IMG/VR virus record: IMGVR_UViG_3300007734_000693
Coordinates: 1 to 43,982 of that record
Reading direction: 5' to 3' (one strand)
DNA: 43,982 nucleotides
Origin: a virus
The notes beneath the pieces were generated by a model. The model was not told the origin of the DNA. It worked only from the letters and a program-made list of their open reading frames with translations, and did not search any database. The stretch's first letter is position 1, and every line of letters starts with the position of its first letter. The translations under genes were made by a program, and so were the position numbers. Below are positions 21,402-31,227 of this stretch, in pieces.

Positions 21402-23906
21402 ATGGCAAATCAGTCAGATGAATTGGGCTATAATCCGCTACTACAAAGGTTTTTTCTATCCCCACAAGAAAAGCAAGATAAAGAAAAAGGTAAGACTATT
21501 TTAAAGGCTTTATATGCCCAACAAACAAGTAATGACACCAACCTAAACTTTTTTAAAGCAAGGGCGGCAAGGTGGTCTATGCTTATGTTATGGGCGAAGG
21601 GTAGTCAGAATATGCAAGAATTTCTTGACTACATGAATATTTCCACATCGGAAGGGAATAAAGCATGGGTAAATATTGATACAACCCAATCAAGGATAGC
21701 AGCACAATTCGTTGGCACATTGGTTGAAAGTATGGCTAAGAATAAAATCTATCCATGTGTAAACGCAATAGACGATGGGAGTATTTCTGAAAAAGAAAAG
21801 AGATTTTATGATGCCTTATTTAGAATGAAAGAAGTTGAAACAATCAACGACCTTCAACAACAATCTGGAATACAACTTGAGCCAACTAACGCTTATGTAC
21901 CAGATGATGAACTTGCCGCAAAAGTACACTTTGAATTAGAAGATAAATTGCCAAAGGAAATACGCTTTGAGCAAATGCTTACTGCCCTTCAAAATGAAAT
22001 TAACTACGAAAGCATACTAAATAGAAAAACATTATACGATTTATCTGTACTTAATTTTGGTGCAACAAAGATAGAGAAAGTACCTACGGGTGGATATACA
22101 GTAAGAAAATGTGTTGGTACTAATATGATTTATAATTTCTTCATGAATGATAGTGGGGATATTGAACTTACTACCATTGGGGAATTTTATAATTTAAAAG
22201 TAAAAGACTTTAGGGCTAAGTTTGGACAAAGCCCCGATAGACCAGATGGTCTTACCGAAAAAGAAATATTTGAATTAGCTAAACTTTCAAGCAACAAAAA
22301 TATAGGTGTTTACAACGGGGTTGGAATGTTTAACTATGTATGGAATCAGAATTGGGCATTAACAACATACAATCAGAATAGACCCTATGACGATTGCTCA
22401 ATATTAGTAATGGATTGTGAAATTAATTTTTCAGAAGATAATTACTATGTATCAAAGAAAGATGCTTTTGGTAGGGAAAACTTACAATCAAAAAAGACAA
22501 TACCATATCAGCAAATAACAAAAGACGGGGCTATTATTGAGCAGAAAAAACCCGATGATGTATCTGTAATTAAAAGCAAAAAGAATACATGGATGCGTGG
22601 GGTATTTGCCCCGTATGGAGATAAATTACTTTATTGGGGGACACCCGATATTATTATTTCTCCGTTCACCGATATTACAAAACCATTATCATCTTTTACA
22701 GTTAATATTCCTAACAATGATGGAGAATATGTGCCTTCATTATTTGAAAGAATACTTGAGCCATTAAGGGAATATCAATTAACTAAACTTAAAAGGAAAC
22801 AATTAATTGCCAAAATAAAACCAAGTGGTATAAGGATTGATGTAGAAAGTGCCAGGAACTTAGATTTAGGCAACGGAGATTCTATTCAATGGGAAGAAGT
22901 AGTAAAGATATACGAACAAACGGGTAATGAAATTTGGAGTTCAAAAGGTATAGACCCATTGCAACCACAAGCCCCCCCATTAGGCAATACAGTAGTAGAT
23001 AAATCAATAGGGGATATTATTGGGCTTACAAATATATTAGCAAGTATCGTTAATGAAATACGCCAATTAATAGGTGTACCAATGTATAGGGACGGTAGTG
23101 ATGTAGGGGATAGGACGGCTGCAAGATTAGCAGAAGGACAAAACCAAGCATCTTATAATGTTACTGATTTCGTATTAAACGCTAACAATAAACTATGGGA
23201 AGATACCTTCCATAAAGTTTGCTTGCTTCATTGGAACGATATAGTCAAATCAGAGCCAGAATCTAAGGACGATATGATTAACACAAGATTCCAAGTATCA
23301 GTAAAAATGAAGGCTACCGAATATCAAAAACAATTACTTGAACAAGATATTCAAAGATATAGCCAAGTTATTGATGCAACGGGCAACCCTGCTATATCAC
23401 CCAAAGATGCCATGATGCTTCGTGAAATTGATGATTATAAATTAGCTTGTTGGTATCTTGCTACAACAGTAGAAAGCAATCGTAGGAAGTCAATAGAAGA
23501 AAGCGAAAGACTACAAAAGCAGAACGCAGAAGTTCAACAAGCATCCGCAAAACAAGCCGCCGAAATGGAAGGGCAATTACAAGAAAGAAAGTTGGAAGCT
23601 GAAAAGCAAATTGAAGAATTTAAAGGTACTCAAGCAAAAGAACTTGCAACAGTAAATGGGTTATGGGCTGCAATATCAAAAGGCGTTATTTCCGCAGATA
23701 TAGCAATGCCTATTATTCAACAGTTGATACCTAATATCACTATGAATCTTTCTACCGAAAACCAAAATATGCAAGCAGCCCAACAACAACAAGCAATGCA
23801 AGAACAAATGGCAGCACAACAGCAACAAGCCATGCCACAAGGGGCAGCAGAAGAACAACAAGAACAAGTACAAGAACCAATGCAACAAGAATTAATGGAA
23901 CAATAA
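21402..23906 (+). CDS. Portal protein
   Basis: 834 aa, the size of portals in Bacteroidota podophages and crAss-like phages. After a helical start, a segment like TRIAAQFVG (TTQSRIAAQFVGTLVES) opens the wing and stem domain. A helical region near 695-750 is coiled-coil-like, and the C-terminus (about 780-834) is a Gln/Met-rich low-complexity tail, as often in these portals. Twelve copies should form the DNA channel at one vertex. Position directly upstream of terminase genes supports it. Assigned from size, composition and context. Confidence 0.8.
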   Translation: MANQSDELGYNPLLQRFFLSPQEKQDKEKGKTILKALYAQQTSNDTNLNFFKARAARWSMLMLWAKGSQNMQEFLDYMNISTSEGNKAWVNIDTTQSRIAAQFVGTLVESMAKNKIYPCVNAIDDGSISEKEKRFYDALFRMKEVETINDLQQQSGIQLEPTNAYVPDDELAAKVHFELEDKLPKEIRFEQMLTALQNEINYESILNRKTLYDLSVLNFGATKIEKVPTGGYTVRKCVGTNMIYNFFMNDSGDIELTTIGEFYNLKVKDFRAKFGQSPDRPDGLTEKEIFELAKLSSNKNIGVYNGVGMFNYVWNQNWALTTYNQNRPYDDCSILVMDCEINFSEDNYYVSKKDAFGRENLQSKKTIPYQQITKDGAIIEQKKPDDVSVIKSKKNTWMRGVFAPYGDKLLYWGTPDIIISPFTDITKPLSSFTVNIPNNDGEYVPSLFERILEPLREYQLTKLKRKQLIAKIKPSGIRIDVESARNLDLGNGDSIQWEEVVKIYEQTGNEIWSSKGIDPLQPQAPPLGNTVVDKSIGDIIGLTNILASIVNEIRQLIGVPMYRDGSDVGDRTAARLAEGQNQASYNVTDFVLNANNKLWEDTFHKVCLLHWNDIVKSEPESKDDMINTRFQVSVKMKATEYQKQLLEQDIQRYSQVIDATGNPAISPKDAMMLREIDDYKLACWYLATTVESNRRKSIEESERLQKQNAEVQQASAKQAAEMEGQLQERKLEAEKQIEEFKGTQAKELATVNGLWAAISKGVISADIAMPIIQQLIPNITMNLSTENQNMQAAQQQQAMQEQMAAQQQQAMPQGAAEEQQEQVQEPMQQELMEQ

Positions 23907-23919
23907 AAAAGATATAAAA

Positions 23920-24351
23920 ATGCCAGAAAAAGAAAACCCACAAATAACAAACAAACTAAGAAAAGATTGGAATGACTATACCGATTGGTTAGCATTAAGA
24001 GGCATGAAGGGCAATCCCAAACTTGACAAAGGTGGAGAATGGGCTAAATGGATAGATAAATACAAGCAAGAAAACCCCAATACACTTGTTTCACATGAAA
24101 CAATTACCCCTATACAAAATGAATTTCAAAAATATAGACAATACGCTTTAGATGAAATAAAAGCGGGTAGAGGAAAATTTGCAGACGGTACTAATGAAAA
24201 TAACTTCATGAAAGCCCTATCAATAGTAGACGGTATTGCTGGGCAAAGAACTACATCATTCAAATTCCCATCACAATATCTTGATACTTTTGAAAACGGA
24301 AAATTAATAAATACCGAAAATAAAGGATTCGCAGTAGCTAAAAATAAATAA
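23920..24351 (+). CDS. Portal-adjacent hypothetical protein, 143 aa
   Basis: Lies 13 bases after the portal. Basic and helical, with a repeated Trp-rich pattern (KDWNDYTDWLALRGMKGNPK) and a later AGQRTTSFKFPSQY. Probably a head or packaging accessory by position. The second HNH gene follows it three bases later. No family recognised. Confidence 0.6.
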   Translation: MPEKENPQITNKLRKDWNDYTDWLALRGMKGNPKLDKGGEWAKWIDKYKQENPNTLVSHETITPIQNEFQKYRQYALDEIKAGRGKFADGTNENNFMKALSIVDGIAGQRTTSFKFPSQYLDTFENGKLINTENKGFAVAKNK

Positions 24352-24354
24352 TGT

Positions 24355-25026
24355 ATGGAATCAGTAAGGGGAAATAGATTTTTAGATATTACAAACATAA
24401 GGTTTGGGAAACTTATTGCTATAAAGGAAGTCGGAAAAAATAAGTCCAATCAATATATGTGGGAGTGCCTTTGTGATTGTGGTAAAAAAAGTATAGTATC
24501 TTCCAGTAATCTTGTTAGAAACAATACTAAGTCTTGTGGATGTTTTGGTGATTCTTATTTAGCAAATAAAACAAGGACACATGGTATGTCATCTACAAGA
24601 ATGTTTAAAATATGGGTAGGAATCCGTAAAAGATGTACTAATAAAAAGTGTATAGCATTTAAGGATTATGGTGGCAGAGGGATAAAGGTATGCGAAAGGT
24701 GGCAAGATTTTAATAATTTTTATTTAGATATGAAAAATTCTTATTCAGATAAATTAACATTAGATAGAATTGATACAAATGGAGATTACGAGCCATCAAA
24801 TTGCAGATGGGCTACTAATAAAATGCAATCAAATAACAGAAGAAATAATGTATTTATAAATCTAAATGGAGTTGTTAAAACCGTTTCAGAATGGGCTGAC
24901 TTATCTGGGGTAAGCAGCAAAAGAATTAGCCATAGGGTAAAAAATGGATGGGATGCCTATGACGCTATTTATAAAAAATCAATTACATCAAATATGGCAT
25001 CAATAAGCAAATATTTAATAGTATAA
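24355..25026 (+). CDS. Second HNH homing endonuclease-like protein
   Basis: 223 aa, same architecture as the protein at 10017-10628. Zinc-ribbon start (MWECLCDCGKKS, then TKSCGC), HNH-like core (DYGGRGIKVCERWQDF, then LDRIDTNGDYEPSNCRWATN) and a C-terminal SVSEWADLSGVSSKR-like DNA-binding part. It sits between the portal-associated gene and the terminase genes, a common landing site for homing endonucleases. No intron boundary is visible, so it is a free-standing insertion. Confidence 0.85.
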   Translation: MESVRGNRFLDITNIRFGKLIAIKEVGKNKSNQYMWECLCDCGKKSIVSSSNLVRNNTKSCGCFGDSYLANKTRTHGMSSTRMFKIWVGIRKRCTNKKCIAFKDYGGRGIKVCERWQDFNNFYLDMKNSYSDKLTLDRIDTNGDYEPSNCRWATNKMQSNNRRNNVFINLNGVVKTVSEWADLSGVSSKRISHRVKNGWDAYDAIYKKSITSNMASISKYLIV

Positions 25027-25028
25027 TT

Positions 25029-25385
25029 ATGGCTGATTTAAAAGACTTGAAAATATTAGAATATGAGAAAATATTAGGTATTGGCGAATATTCTATTGAA
25101 AAAAGAGCATTTTTTGCTTTATGCAGAATAGTTAGTTTACAAACGGATAGGCTAAATAAATTTAATCTTGATACTGAAATTGTAAAAGATTCTAAAGAAG
25201 ATAAGATTTATGACAGAACTATGGGTATTGTAAAGGAAATGCCAAATATGATTTCCAATATCAATGTTCTTAGAAAAGAACTTGGTATAAATAAATCAGA
25301 ATTTGAGAATCAAAGTAATAAACAACGAATAACCCCAGAAAGTATATCAGATGTATTGGGAAATACCGCAGGGAAGCAAGATTAA
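25029..25385 (+). CDS. Possible small terminase subunit, 118 aa
   Basis: Directly upstream of TerL, overlapping it by 35 bases. All-helical: KILEYEKILGIGEYSIEKRA starts a helical bundle and the rest is a coiled region. Size and position suit a small terminase (DNA recognition), but there is no clear helix-turn-helix, so the call rests on context. Confidence 0.45.
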   Translation: MADLKDLKILEYEKILGIGEYSIEKRAFFALCRIVSLQTDRLNKFNLDTEIVKDSKEDKIYDRTMGIVKEMPNMISNINVLRKELGINKSEFENQSNKQRITPESISDVLGNTAGKQD

Positions 25386-27486
25386 TATACAAGGGCTTGA
25401 TTGTTATATACCGCCAGTTGGGTATGTATATAATATAGCTACTAAGAAATTAGAGCATATTGGCGTTTATAGTCGTTCAGAAATACCGACAGAACAATAT
25501 TGGGAAAGAATACCGTTGCCTTATTGGTATAAGGATACAATGAAAGCGTGGGATAAATATGATAGGTCAAAGAAAGATTCAGATGAAGAATTTTATGACG
25601 AACAATTAGAGGTCTTTAAAAAACAAGAATGGAGTAGAAGGCTTAATGGGTTTTGGTTTATGAACTATAATCCCCAAAAAGAAGAAAGTGAAGCTGTATA
25701 TCTTACTGGTGCTAATTACCTTTTATTACAATGGTTATTAATTGATATTGGTGTTCCGAAATTTAGATTTCCAGATTTAGAGTATTATTATTTTCAACAG
25801 TATTGCATAGAAGATAATAACTGTATGGGGATGATAGAAATAACTAAAAGAAGATTTGGTAAAACATATAGGGGCGGTGTATTTTTATTAGATTACGTTA
25901 CAAGAACCAAAAATGCAAATGGTGGTATTCAGTCAAAAACTGGTGGTGATGCGAAGAAGGTTTTTGCAAAAGCGGTAGTCCCAGTATTTAAGTCTTTACC
26001 TAAATTCTTTAAGCCAGAATATGATATGTCTTTAGGTATAACACCTAAGACTGAAATAAGATTTCAACAAACAAACGTAAGGGGTAAGAAAGCGGAAGAG
26101 TCATTAGAAAAGGATGAACTAAATTCAATGATTGATTTTCAAAGTGCGGATAAGGTTGCATACGATGGGCAAAAACTTCACCGCTATTTTGGAGACGAAT
26201 TTGCTAAGACAGTAGAAACGGATGTATATGAAAGGCATGATGTAGTTAGGTATTGTTTACTTGATGATGAAGGGAATATAATAGGGAAGGCTTTATATTC
26301 ATCAACAGTAGAGCAATTAGAAAGTGAAAAAGACGGGGTTTCTGATGCTGCTATAATGCTATGGAATGATAGCGACCAATTAAATAAAGGAGAAAATGGT
26401 AGAACGCCAAGCGGATTATATAGGTTCTTTATGACTTCCGTAAGAGCAAGGAATTTTGATATATACGGATTCCCAGATACTACTAAAACAGAGAAAGAAA
26501 TAGATGCTGATAGGGAAACAGTTAAGCATAATCAACGGGCGTGGGCGGCAAGGGTAAGGAAAGAACCAAAGACAATAGAAGAAGCCTTTTATGCGGGAAG
26601 GAATAATTGTGAATTTAATGCTCAAAATGTACAAAATCAAATTAAAGTAGAAGAAGATAATCCTTCATATTGGAGGCAGTCAAGATTAGTTATTAAGAAA
26701 GAAATTAAAAAATCAATATACCCAAATAAAAAGGATAAAGAAGAAAAGAGTATAGGGTATATGGATGATGCAAATGGGGGTTGGTTTATATTAGAAGAAC
26801 CAATTAAGAAAAATCATTTCAAAGTAATTGGTGATTATATAGAGCCACTAAATGAAATGATGTATCAAATTGGGGTAGATACAACACAGGACAGGGTAGC
26901 TATTGCGGGTTCTAATCCCGCTATTACCGTATTTAAAAAATCTTGTATTATTGATGGAGAAGAAACAGGGCTATATCCAGTAGCGTTATGGATTTCTCCA
27001 ACAAGATTAGATATTCACTTTGACGAAGAAGTATTAAAGGCTTGTATGTGGTATGGATGTAAAGCTAATTATGAAATAGATAGGCGTACTGATTTTTATA
27101 GGTATTTCTGTAAAGAGAATTGCCAGGCGTTTTTAACATGGACACCCAAAATATTGATGAATCCATTAAAACCAACTAAAAAGCCAGAATACGGAAGTAG
27201 GTCAGGAGACCCATTCCAACTTGCACAAATGCTTCAAATAAGTAAATGGTATATTGATGGGGATTCTAATGAACAATATAATGGTCATGTGCATAGGATA
27301 AAATCTATACCAATGCTAAAGCAAATATTATCGTACAATCATTTAGATAGAACTAAAAGCGATTTATTCGTAAGTCTACAAATGGCTTTAGTAGCGGTAT
27401 TCGGTGAAATGCAGATGCCTAAAAAGGTGGACAATATTGCCCCGATTAAAATCCTTCCAACATATACAATTAAAATGGCACAATAA
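25351..27486 (+). CDS. terL: Large terminase subunit
   Basis: 711 aa packaging motor. ATPase domain: Walker A-like TKRRFGKT (165-172) and Walker B YFGDEF (279-284, HRYFGDEFAK). Nuclease domain: IGVDTTQD with D510 as first metal-binding Asp, and a later YEIDRRTDFYRYF stretch. It cuts concatemers and drives DNA into the head through the portal. The N-terminal 90 residues are an extra leading segment. Start at ATG 25351 overlaps the upstream gene; I see no better one nearby. Confidence 0.85.
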   Translation: MYWEIPQGSKINIQGLDCYIPPVGYVYNIATKKLEHIGVYSRSEIPTEQYWERIPLPYWYKDTMKAWDKYDRSKKDSDEEFYDEQLEVFKKQEWSRRLNGFWFMNYNPQKEESEAVYLTGANYLLLQWLLIDIGVPKFRFPDLEYYYFQQYCIEDNNCMGMIEITKRRFGKTYRGGVFLLDYVTRTKNANGGIQSKTGGDAKKVFAKAVVPVFKSLPKFFKPEYDMSLGITPKTEIRFQQTNVRGKKAEESLEKDELNSMIDFQSADKVAYDGQKLHRYFGDEFAKTVETDVYERHDVVRYCLLDDEGNIIGKALYSSTVEQLESEKDGVSDAAIMLWNDSDQLNKGENGRTPSGLYRFFMTSVRARNFDIYGFPDTTKTEKEIDADRETVKHNQRAWAARVRKEPKTIEEAFYAGRNNCEFNAQNVQNQIKVEEDNPSYWRQSRLVIKKEIKKSIYPNKKDKEEKSIGYMDDANGGWFILEEPIKKNHFKVIGDYIEPLNEMMYQIGVDTTQDRVAIAGSNPAITVFKKSCIIDGEETGLYPVALWISPTRLDIHFDEEVLKACMWYGCKANYEIDRRTDFYRYFCKENCQAFLTWTPKILMNPLKPTKKPEYGSRSGDPFQLAQMLQISKWYIDGDSNEQYNGHVHRIKSIPMLKQILSYNHLDRTKSDLFVSLQMALVAVFGEMQMPKKVDNIAPIKILPTYTIKMAQ

Positions 27487-27575
27487 ATAAATATATACTT
27501 TAGATATTCCTTTATTTCAAAAAACAACTAATTAGGTTTTATAATTTATAATTTTACTTCAAATATTCCCAAATT

Positions 27576-28724
27576 ATGGCAGACAATATTGTAGAAACGC
27601 AAGAATTAAGCGTTGAGCAACAACAACAGCAACAAGAAGTTGCTAATATGATGGCAATAAGTTTAAATGGAGGATTGCCACCAGAAGTAGTTAATAACGA
27701 AGCCCAAGTGGTAGTTGAAGAAGAAAAGCCAGTAGTTACTGATTTCTTTGGAACTATAAAAGAAAAATGGGGCTATGAAACTCAAGAAGCAGCATTGGCT
27801 GAATTTGAGCAACTTCGTTCTTTGAAAGAAAAACCTCCCGTTCAAGAAATAAAATTTGAGAACGAGGATAGTGAGAAACTTTTTAAACTTTTGCAAACTG
27901 GTAACACAAGCGAAGTTTATGAAGTATTAGCGCAACAACAAAAAATAAATGCCCTTGTAAGTTCAGAAGTAAATGCTTCTACTGCGGGGGATATTATTAA
28001 ACTTGGGTTACAGTTAAAGCATAAAGATTTAACACAAGATGAAATTAACTACAAGTTTAATAAGCAATACGGATTACCAAAAGAGCCAGTTCAATCTGCA
28101 TCGGAATTAGATGAAGAATTTTTAGAAAGAAAGGCTAATTGGGAAGAACAAGTTAGGGATATTGAAATGAGTAGAATCATTGATGCGAAACTACTTAAAC
28201 CAGAACTTGAATCCGCTAAATCACAAATAAAACTTCCCGAACTTCCAGTTCAAGAAGATGAATCCTATACCCAATGGAAGAAAACATTGGAAGAAGATTC
28301 CAAACTTGCCGAAGAAAGGGAAAGAGTATATAAGTCCTTAACGCCTAAGAGTGTTGAAACGAAGTTGAATTTTAAAGACGATGCCAATAAAATCAATTTT
28401 GATTTTCAATTTGAACCTGACAGCGAAGGATTTAATAAGTCGGTAGATATGGCTTTAGACATTAGTAAGTTCTTTGATTCCTTTGTAAAATCGGACGGAA
28501 CACCCGATAGAGAAGGATTCTTAAAAGCAATTCATTTTGCTACAAACAAAGATGCTTATTTATTAGAAGCCATGAAACAGGCAAAAAACGCAACAATCAA
28601 ATCTTTTCTCCCAGACAATTCTAACGGTGGCGCACAACGGCAGTTCCCACAAGGTCAAGAACTTAGCGAATTAGACAAGATGATGCAAGCATCCTTAAAT
28701 GGCTTTCAGCCAACAAGGAGGTAG
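27576..28724 (+). CDS. Probable scaffolding protein
   Basis: 382 aa, acidic, rich in Glu and Gln. It begins with a Gln stretch (about 15-20) and has long coiled-coil-like helices (about 105-260, ERERVYKSL and similar). The C-terminal end (QRQFPQGQELSELDKMMQAS) could contact the coat. Sits immediately before the major capsid gene, where scaffold proteins normally lie. No protease motif is seen. The assignment depends on position and composition. Confidence 0.65.
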   Translation: MADNIVETQELSVEQQQQQQEVANMMAISLNGGLPPEVVNNEAQVVVEEEKPVVTDFFGTIKEKWGYETQEAALAEFEQLRSLKEKPPVQEIKFENEDSEKLFKLLQTGNTSEVYEVLAQQQKINALVSSEVNASTAGDIIKLGLQLKHKDLTQDEINYKFNKQYGLPKEPVQSASELDEEFLERKANWEEQVRDIEMSRIIDAKLLKPELESAKSQIKLPELPVQEDESYTQWKKTLEEDSKLAEERERVYKSLTPKSVETKLNFKDDANKINFDFQFEPDSEGFNKSVDMALDISKFFDSFVKSDGTPDREGFLKAIHFATNKDAYLLEAMKQAKNATIKSFLPDNSNGGAQRQFPQGQELSELDKMMQASLNGFQPTRR

Positions 28725-28759
28725 GTAACAATCATTTTTAAATTCTAAATTATTAAACA

Positions 28760-30169
28760 ATGCCATCAGCAATAGTAAGAGGCGCAACTGGTCAGCCAGG
28801 TCCAGTAGCATACGCATCGGGTATAACCACAGGTATATTCAATGACCTCAATTTCGTAATCCCAGATTACATTCCTGGTTTAGTAGCTAAATACGGTAAT
28901 AGTTCGTATATGTTAGCAATGGAAATTTTGGGTAACACCAATATTGAACAAGTTAGCAGCACAACTAATACTTTCTCCCACTTTGAAAAAGGTAGACCAT
29001 TCGGTTCTGGTTTAGTTGCCGCCAATGTAACATCAAGTGTTGCAGGTGCAGCCATCAATATCACATTGAAATCAACTGAATCTTATAATAACGGGGCTAC
29101 TGGTACTCAATCACCTTTCTTACTTTATCAAACCGTTAAAATCCGTTCTAATGGTCGTAAGTTTAAGGTAACAAATATCACCCGTACTACTGGTGCTTTC
29201 GTAATTGAAGCAACTCCTTTAGGCAACTATACTCTTATCACAGGTTCTACTGGTACTACCCTTAATGCAGGGGAAGGATTGGAAACTTTTGGTAATCAGT
29301 TAGCAGGTGAATCATCCGATAGTCAAGGTACACAACAAAGCAAACTTTATCGTTACGATAATACTGCTACTGTACTTCGTGCTTCTGTTAAAGCAAGTGA
29401 TTTAGCGGGTATGAACAAAACCCAAATTGATTTCGGTGGTGGTCAATTTTATGAGCCAGTATTGGCAGTAAAAACCATGAACGAAAATATGATGATGAAC
29501 ATTGAGGATGCCGTAATGGAAGGTGTGCCTTATGCTAACATCAGTTCTACTACTGGTACAGTCGGCGTATTACCCGATGTTACAAGTCGTGGTTCTCAAG
29601 TGGATTATGTTACTTATCAATTCGCAATCGGCGATTTCCAAAACCTTACAAATGTATTGGATGCCAACGGAGGACCAAGAGAATATCATTTCTTACAAGA
29701 TTTGAAACAACGTCAAGATATTAACAACCTTTTATTTGGTAAATATCTGAATGGTGCGATTTCTTATGGTTCAGTAGGTTTCAGCCAAGAAGCAGCTACA
29801 AGCTATGGCTTCAAAGGATTCTCTACCGATACTTTTGATTTCCATTTCCACCGTTACAAAGGTTTTACAGCAGCATCAGTATTTGGTTATGTGCCTACTC
29901 AAGGAGATTATCGTGCTAACTTCGGTTTGGCAGTTCCTCAAGGTACTACTCAAGATGCTAAAGACGGTGCAACAAGACCTTATATGCAATGGGTGTATCA
30001 ACAAAATCCAGACATCCCAACTGCACAAAGAATTTACAGTTGGTCATTGGGTTACACTCAACCTACTAAGACTACCGAAGCCTCAAACAAATATGAGCAA
30101 ATTGCTTATGTTGGTTCAAGGGTAATTGCCGCAGAGCAATTCGCTACCCTTACAGGTATTAGTTCTTAA
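28760..30169 (+). CDS. Major capsid protein
   Basis: 469 aa, the main shell protein by position after the scaffold gene and by composition. It is Gly/Thr/Ser-rich with beta-heavy segments and a late YSWSLGYTQPTKT, typical of HK97-fold coat proteins from Bacteroidota phages. More than half of its Arg codons are CGT, whereas neighbours use mostly AGA and AGG, which suggests selection for high expression. A terminator follows its stop. No canonical HK97 motif can be read by eye, so the fold is inference. Confidence 0.8.
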   Translation: MPSAIVRGATGQPGPVAYASGITTGIFNDLNFVIPDYIPGLVAKYGNSSYMLAMEILGNTNIEQVSSTTNTFSHFEKGRPFGSGLVAANVTSSVAGAAINITLKSTESYNNGATGTQSPFLLYQTVKIRSNGRKFKVTNITRTTGAFVIEATPLGNYTLITGSTGTTLNAGEGLETFGNQLAGESSDSQGTQQSKLYRYDNTATVLRASVKASDLAGMNKTQIDFGGGQFYEPVLAVKTMNENMMMNIEDAVMEGVPYANISSTTGTVGVLPDVTSRGSQVDYVTYQFAIGDFQNLTNVLDANGGPREYHFLQDLKQRQDINNLLFGKYLNGAISYGSVGFSQEAATSYGFKGFSTDTFDFHFHRYKGFTAASVFGYVPTQGDYRANFGLAVPQGTTQDAKDGATRPYMQWVYQQNPDIPTAQRIYSWSLGYTQPTKTTEASNKYEQIAYVGSRVIAAEQFATLTGISS

Positions 30170-30186
30170 TTATTTTTTTAACTTAC

Positions 30187-30215
30187 GGAAGGGGGCTAAA
30201 TACCCCCTTTCCTTT
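30187..30215 (+). terminator. Terminator after the major capsid gene
   Basis: GGAA-GGGGG (30187-30195) pairs with CCCCC-TTTCC (30203-30212) with a one-base bulge and a 7-base loop. Only a short T-run (TT plus AAA) follows, so termination may be partial, giving more capsid mRNA than downstream mRNA. Confidence 0.7.
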
Positions 30216-30229
30216 AAAACTTACATAAT

Positions 30230-31186
30230 ATGGCACAAGTAGATAATTCTACCCCAAAAAAAGCAAAAGAAATTGAAATTGATGGGGAATTAGTATTAGA
30301 GGGTTCAACGGAACACTTAGTTCTTTCACAACAGTTTGATATTGGTAAAAAGTATATGTTTGAATTGGCAGATAAAAATCCACAAAGGGATTTGCCAGTA
30401 ATTGATATGGTTTCTAAAAGAGCCATTCAACCAAAGCCTTACAAGCCATTCAGAAATATAGTTTTCACTTCTCAAATAGTATGGAGGGGGCAACGTAGAA
30501 TGTTAAGATATTACGATGGGTGTACAAGTATCTTCCAAGATAAACAACCCAAAGACAAAGAAACGATTGACCAATTAATTAGACAATCAAAACAAAGGAA
30601 TTTCCTTGATGGTAGTTTTGGTTGTTTTGGAGATGAAAGGCAGTTGTTATTGTATCTTAATATTTGCTCATGGAACGCCGAAAGCCCATTCAAAACAAAA
30701 TCATCCGATACTGTATTCTTAGCGGTTAATAAAGACAAACAAGCTACATTGGAATCAGATAAGATTGATGCGATTGAAGAAGCACTTGCCCTTGCGAAAG
30801 GTGCAAGTACTCAAAAAATGCTTATCCATTCAAACTATTTAGGAATACCTACTGTTGATTTTGATTCTGGTAATGACCTTACCGAAAAGGAAATAAGGAC
30901 TGCTTACCGTAAAGAGGCAAGTAGAAACCCAGAAAAATTTATTGAATCGTATGGCAATAAATCAATAGAAGCGAAATATTATGTAGATAAAGCATGGGAA
31001 AAGGGCATTATCAATAACAAACTAAACCCAAATAAAGCATCATGGGGGAATAATAATTCCGAAATATGCGATATTAGTGGACTTAAATCGGGGGATGCAA
31101 TAACTCAACGTATTTTTGAGTTTACCCAAACAGAAGAAGGTTCGGAATTTCTTATACAATTAAAGACAGTTGTAGGAGAAATTTAA
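30230..31186 (+). CDS. Hypothetical structural protein, 318 aa
   Basis: Follows the capsid gene. Residues about 1-115 are beta-rich (ELVLEGSTEHLVLSQ, then FRNIVFTSQIVWRGQRRMLR), and the rest is helical with DYVDKAWEKG-like segments (YVDKAWEKGIINNKLNPNKA). Position suggests a head-completion or coat-associated protein. No known motif. Confidence 0.6.
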   Translation: MAQVDNSTPKKAKEIEIDGELVLEGSTEHLVLSQQFDIGKKYMFELADKNPQRDLPVIDMVSKRAIQPKPYKPFRNIVFTSQIVWRGQRRMLRYYDGCTSIFQDKQPKDKETIDQLIRQSKQRNFLDGSFGCFGDERQLLLYLNICSWNAESPFKTKSSDTVFLAVNKDKQATLESDKIDAIEEALALAKGASTQKMLIHSNYLGIPTVDFDSGNDLTEKEIRTAYRKEASRNPEKFIESYGNKSIEAKYYVDKAWEKGIINNKLNPNKASWGNNNSEICDISGLKSGDAITQRIFEFTQTEEGSEFLIQLKTVVGEI

Positions 31187-31192
31187 GAAGAA

Positions 31193-31227
31193 TTTGATTA
31201 TATTTGTGGCGTACTGTCTTACCTTTG
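31193..31227 (+). promoter_or_regulatory. Possible promoter elements TATATTTG and TACCTTTG
   Basis: TATATTTG (31199-31206) and TACCTTTG (31220-31227) both match the -7 consensus. The second has TTTG at 31193-31196, 23 bases away, slightly long. They lie within or beside the terminator hairpin 31209-31245, an unusual overlap of start and stop signals. Confidence 0.4.

Noticed and set aside
23676-23995. Cys- and Leu-rich minus-strand frames at the portal gene end
   Set aside because: They are the complement of the Gln-rich portal tail (CAA/CAG read as TTG/CTG/TGC), not genes.
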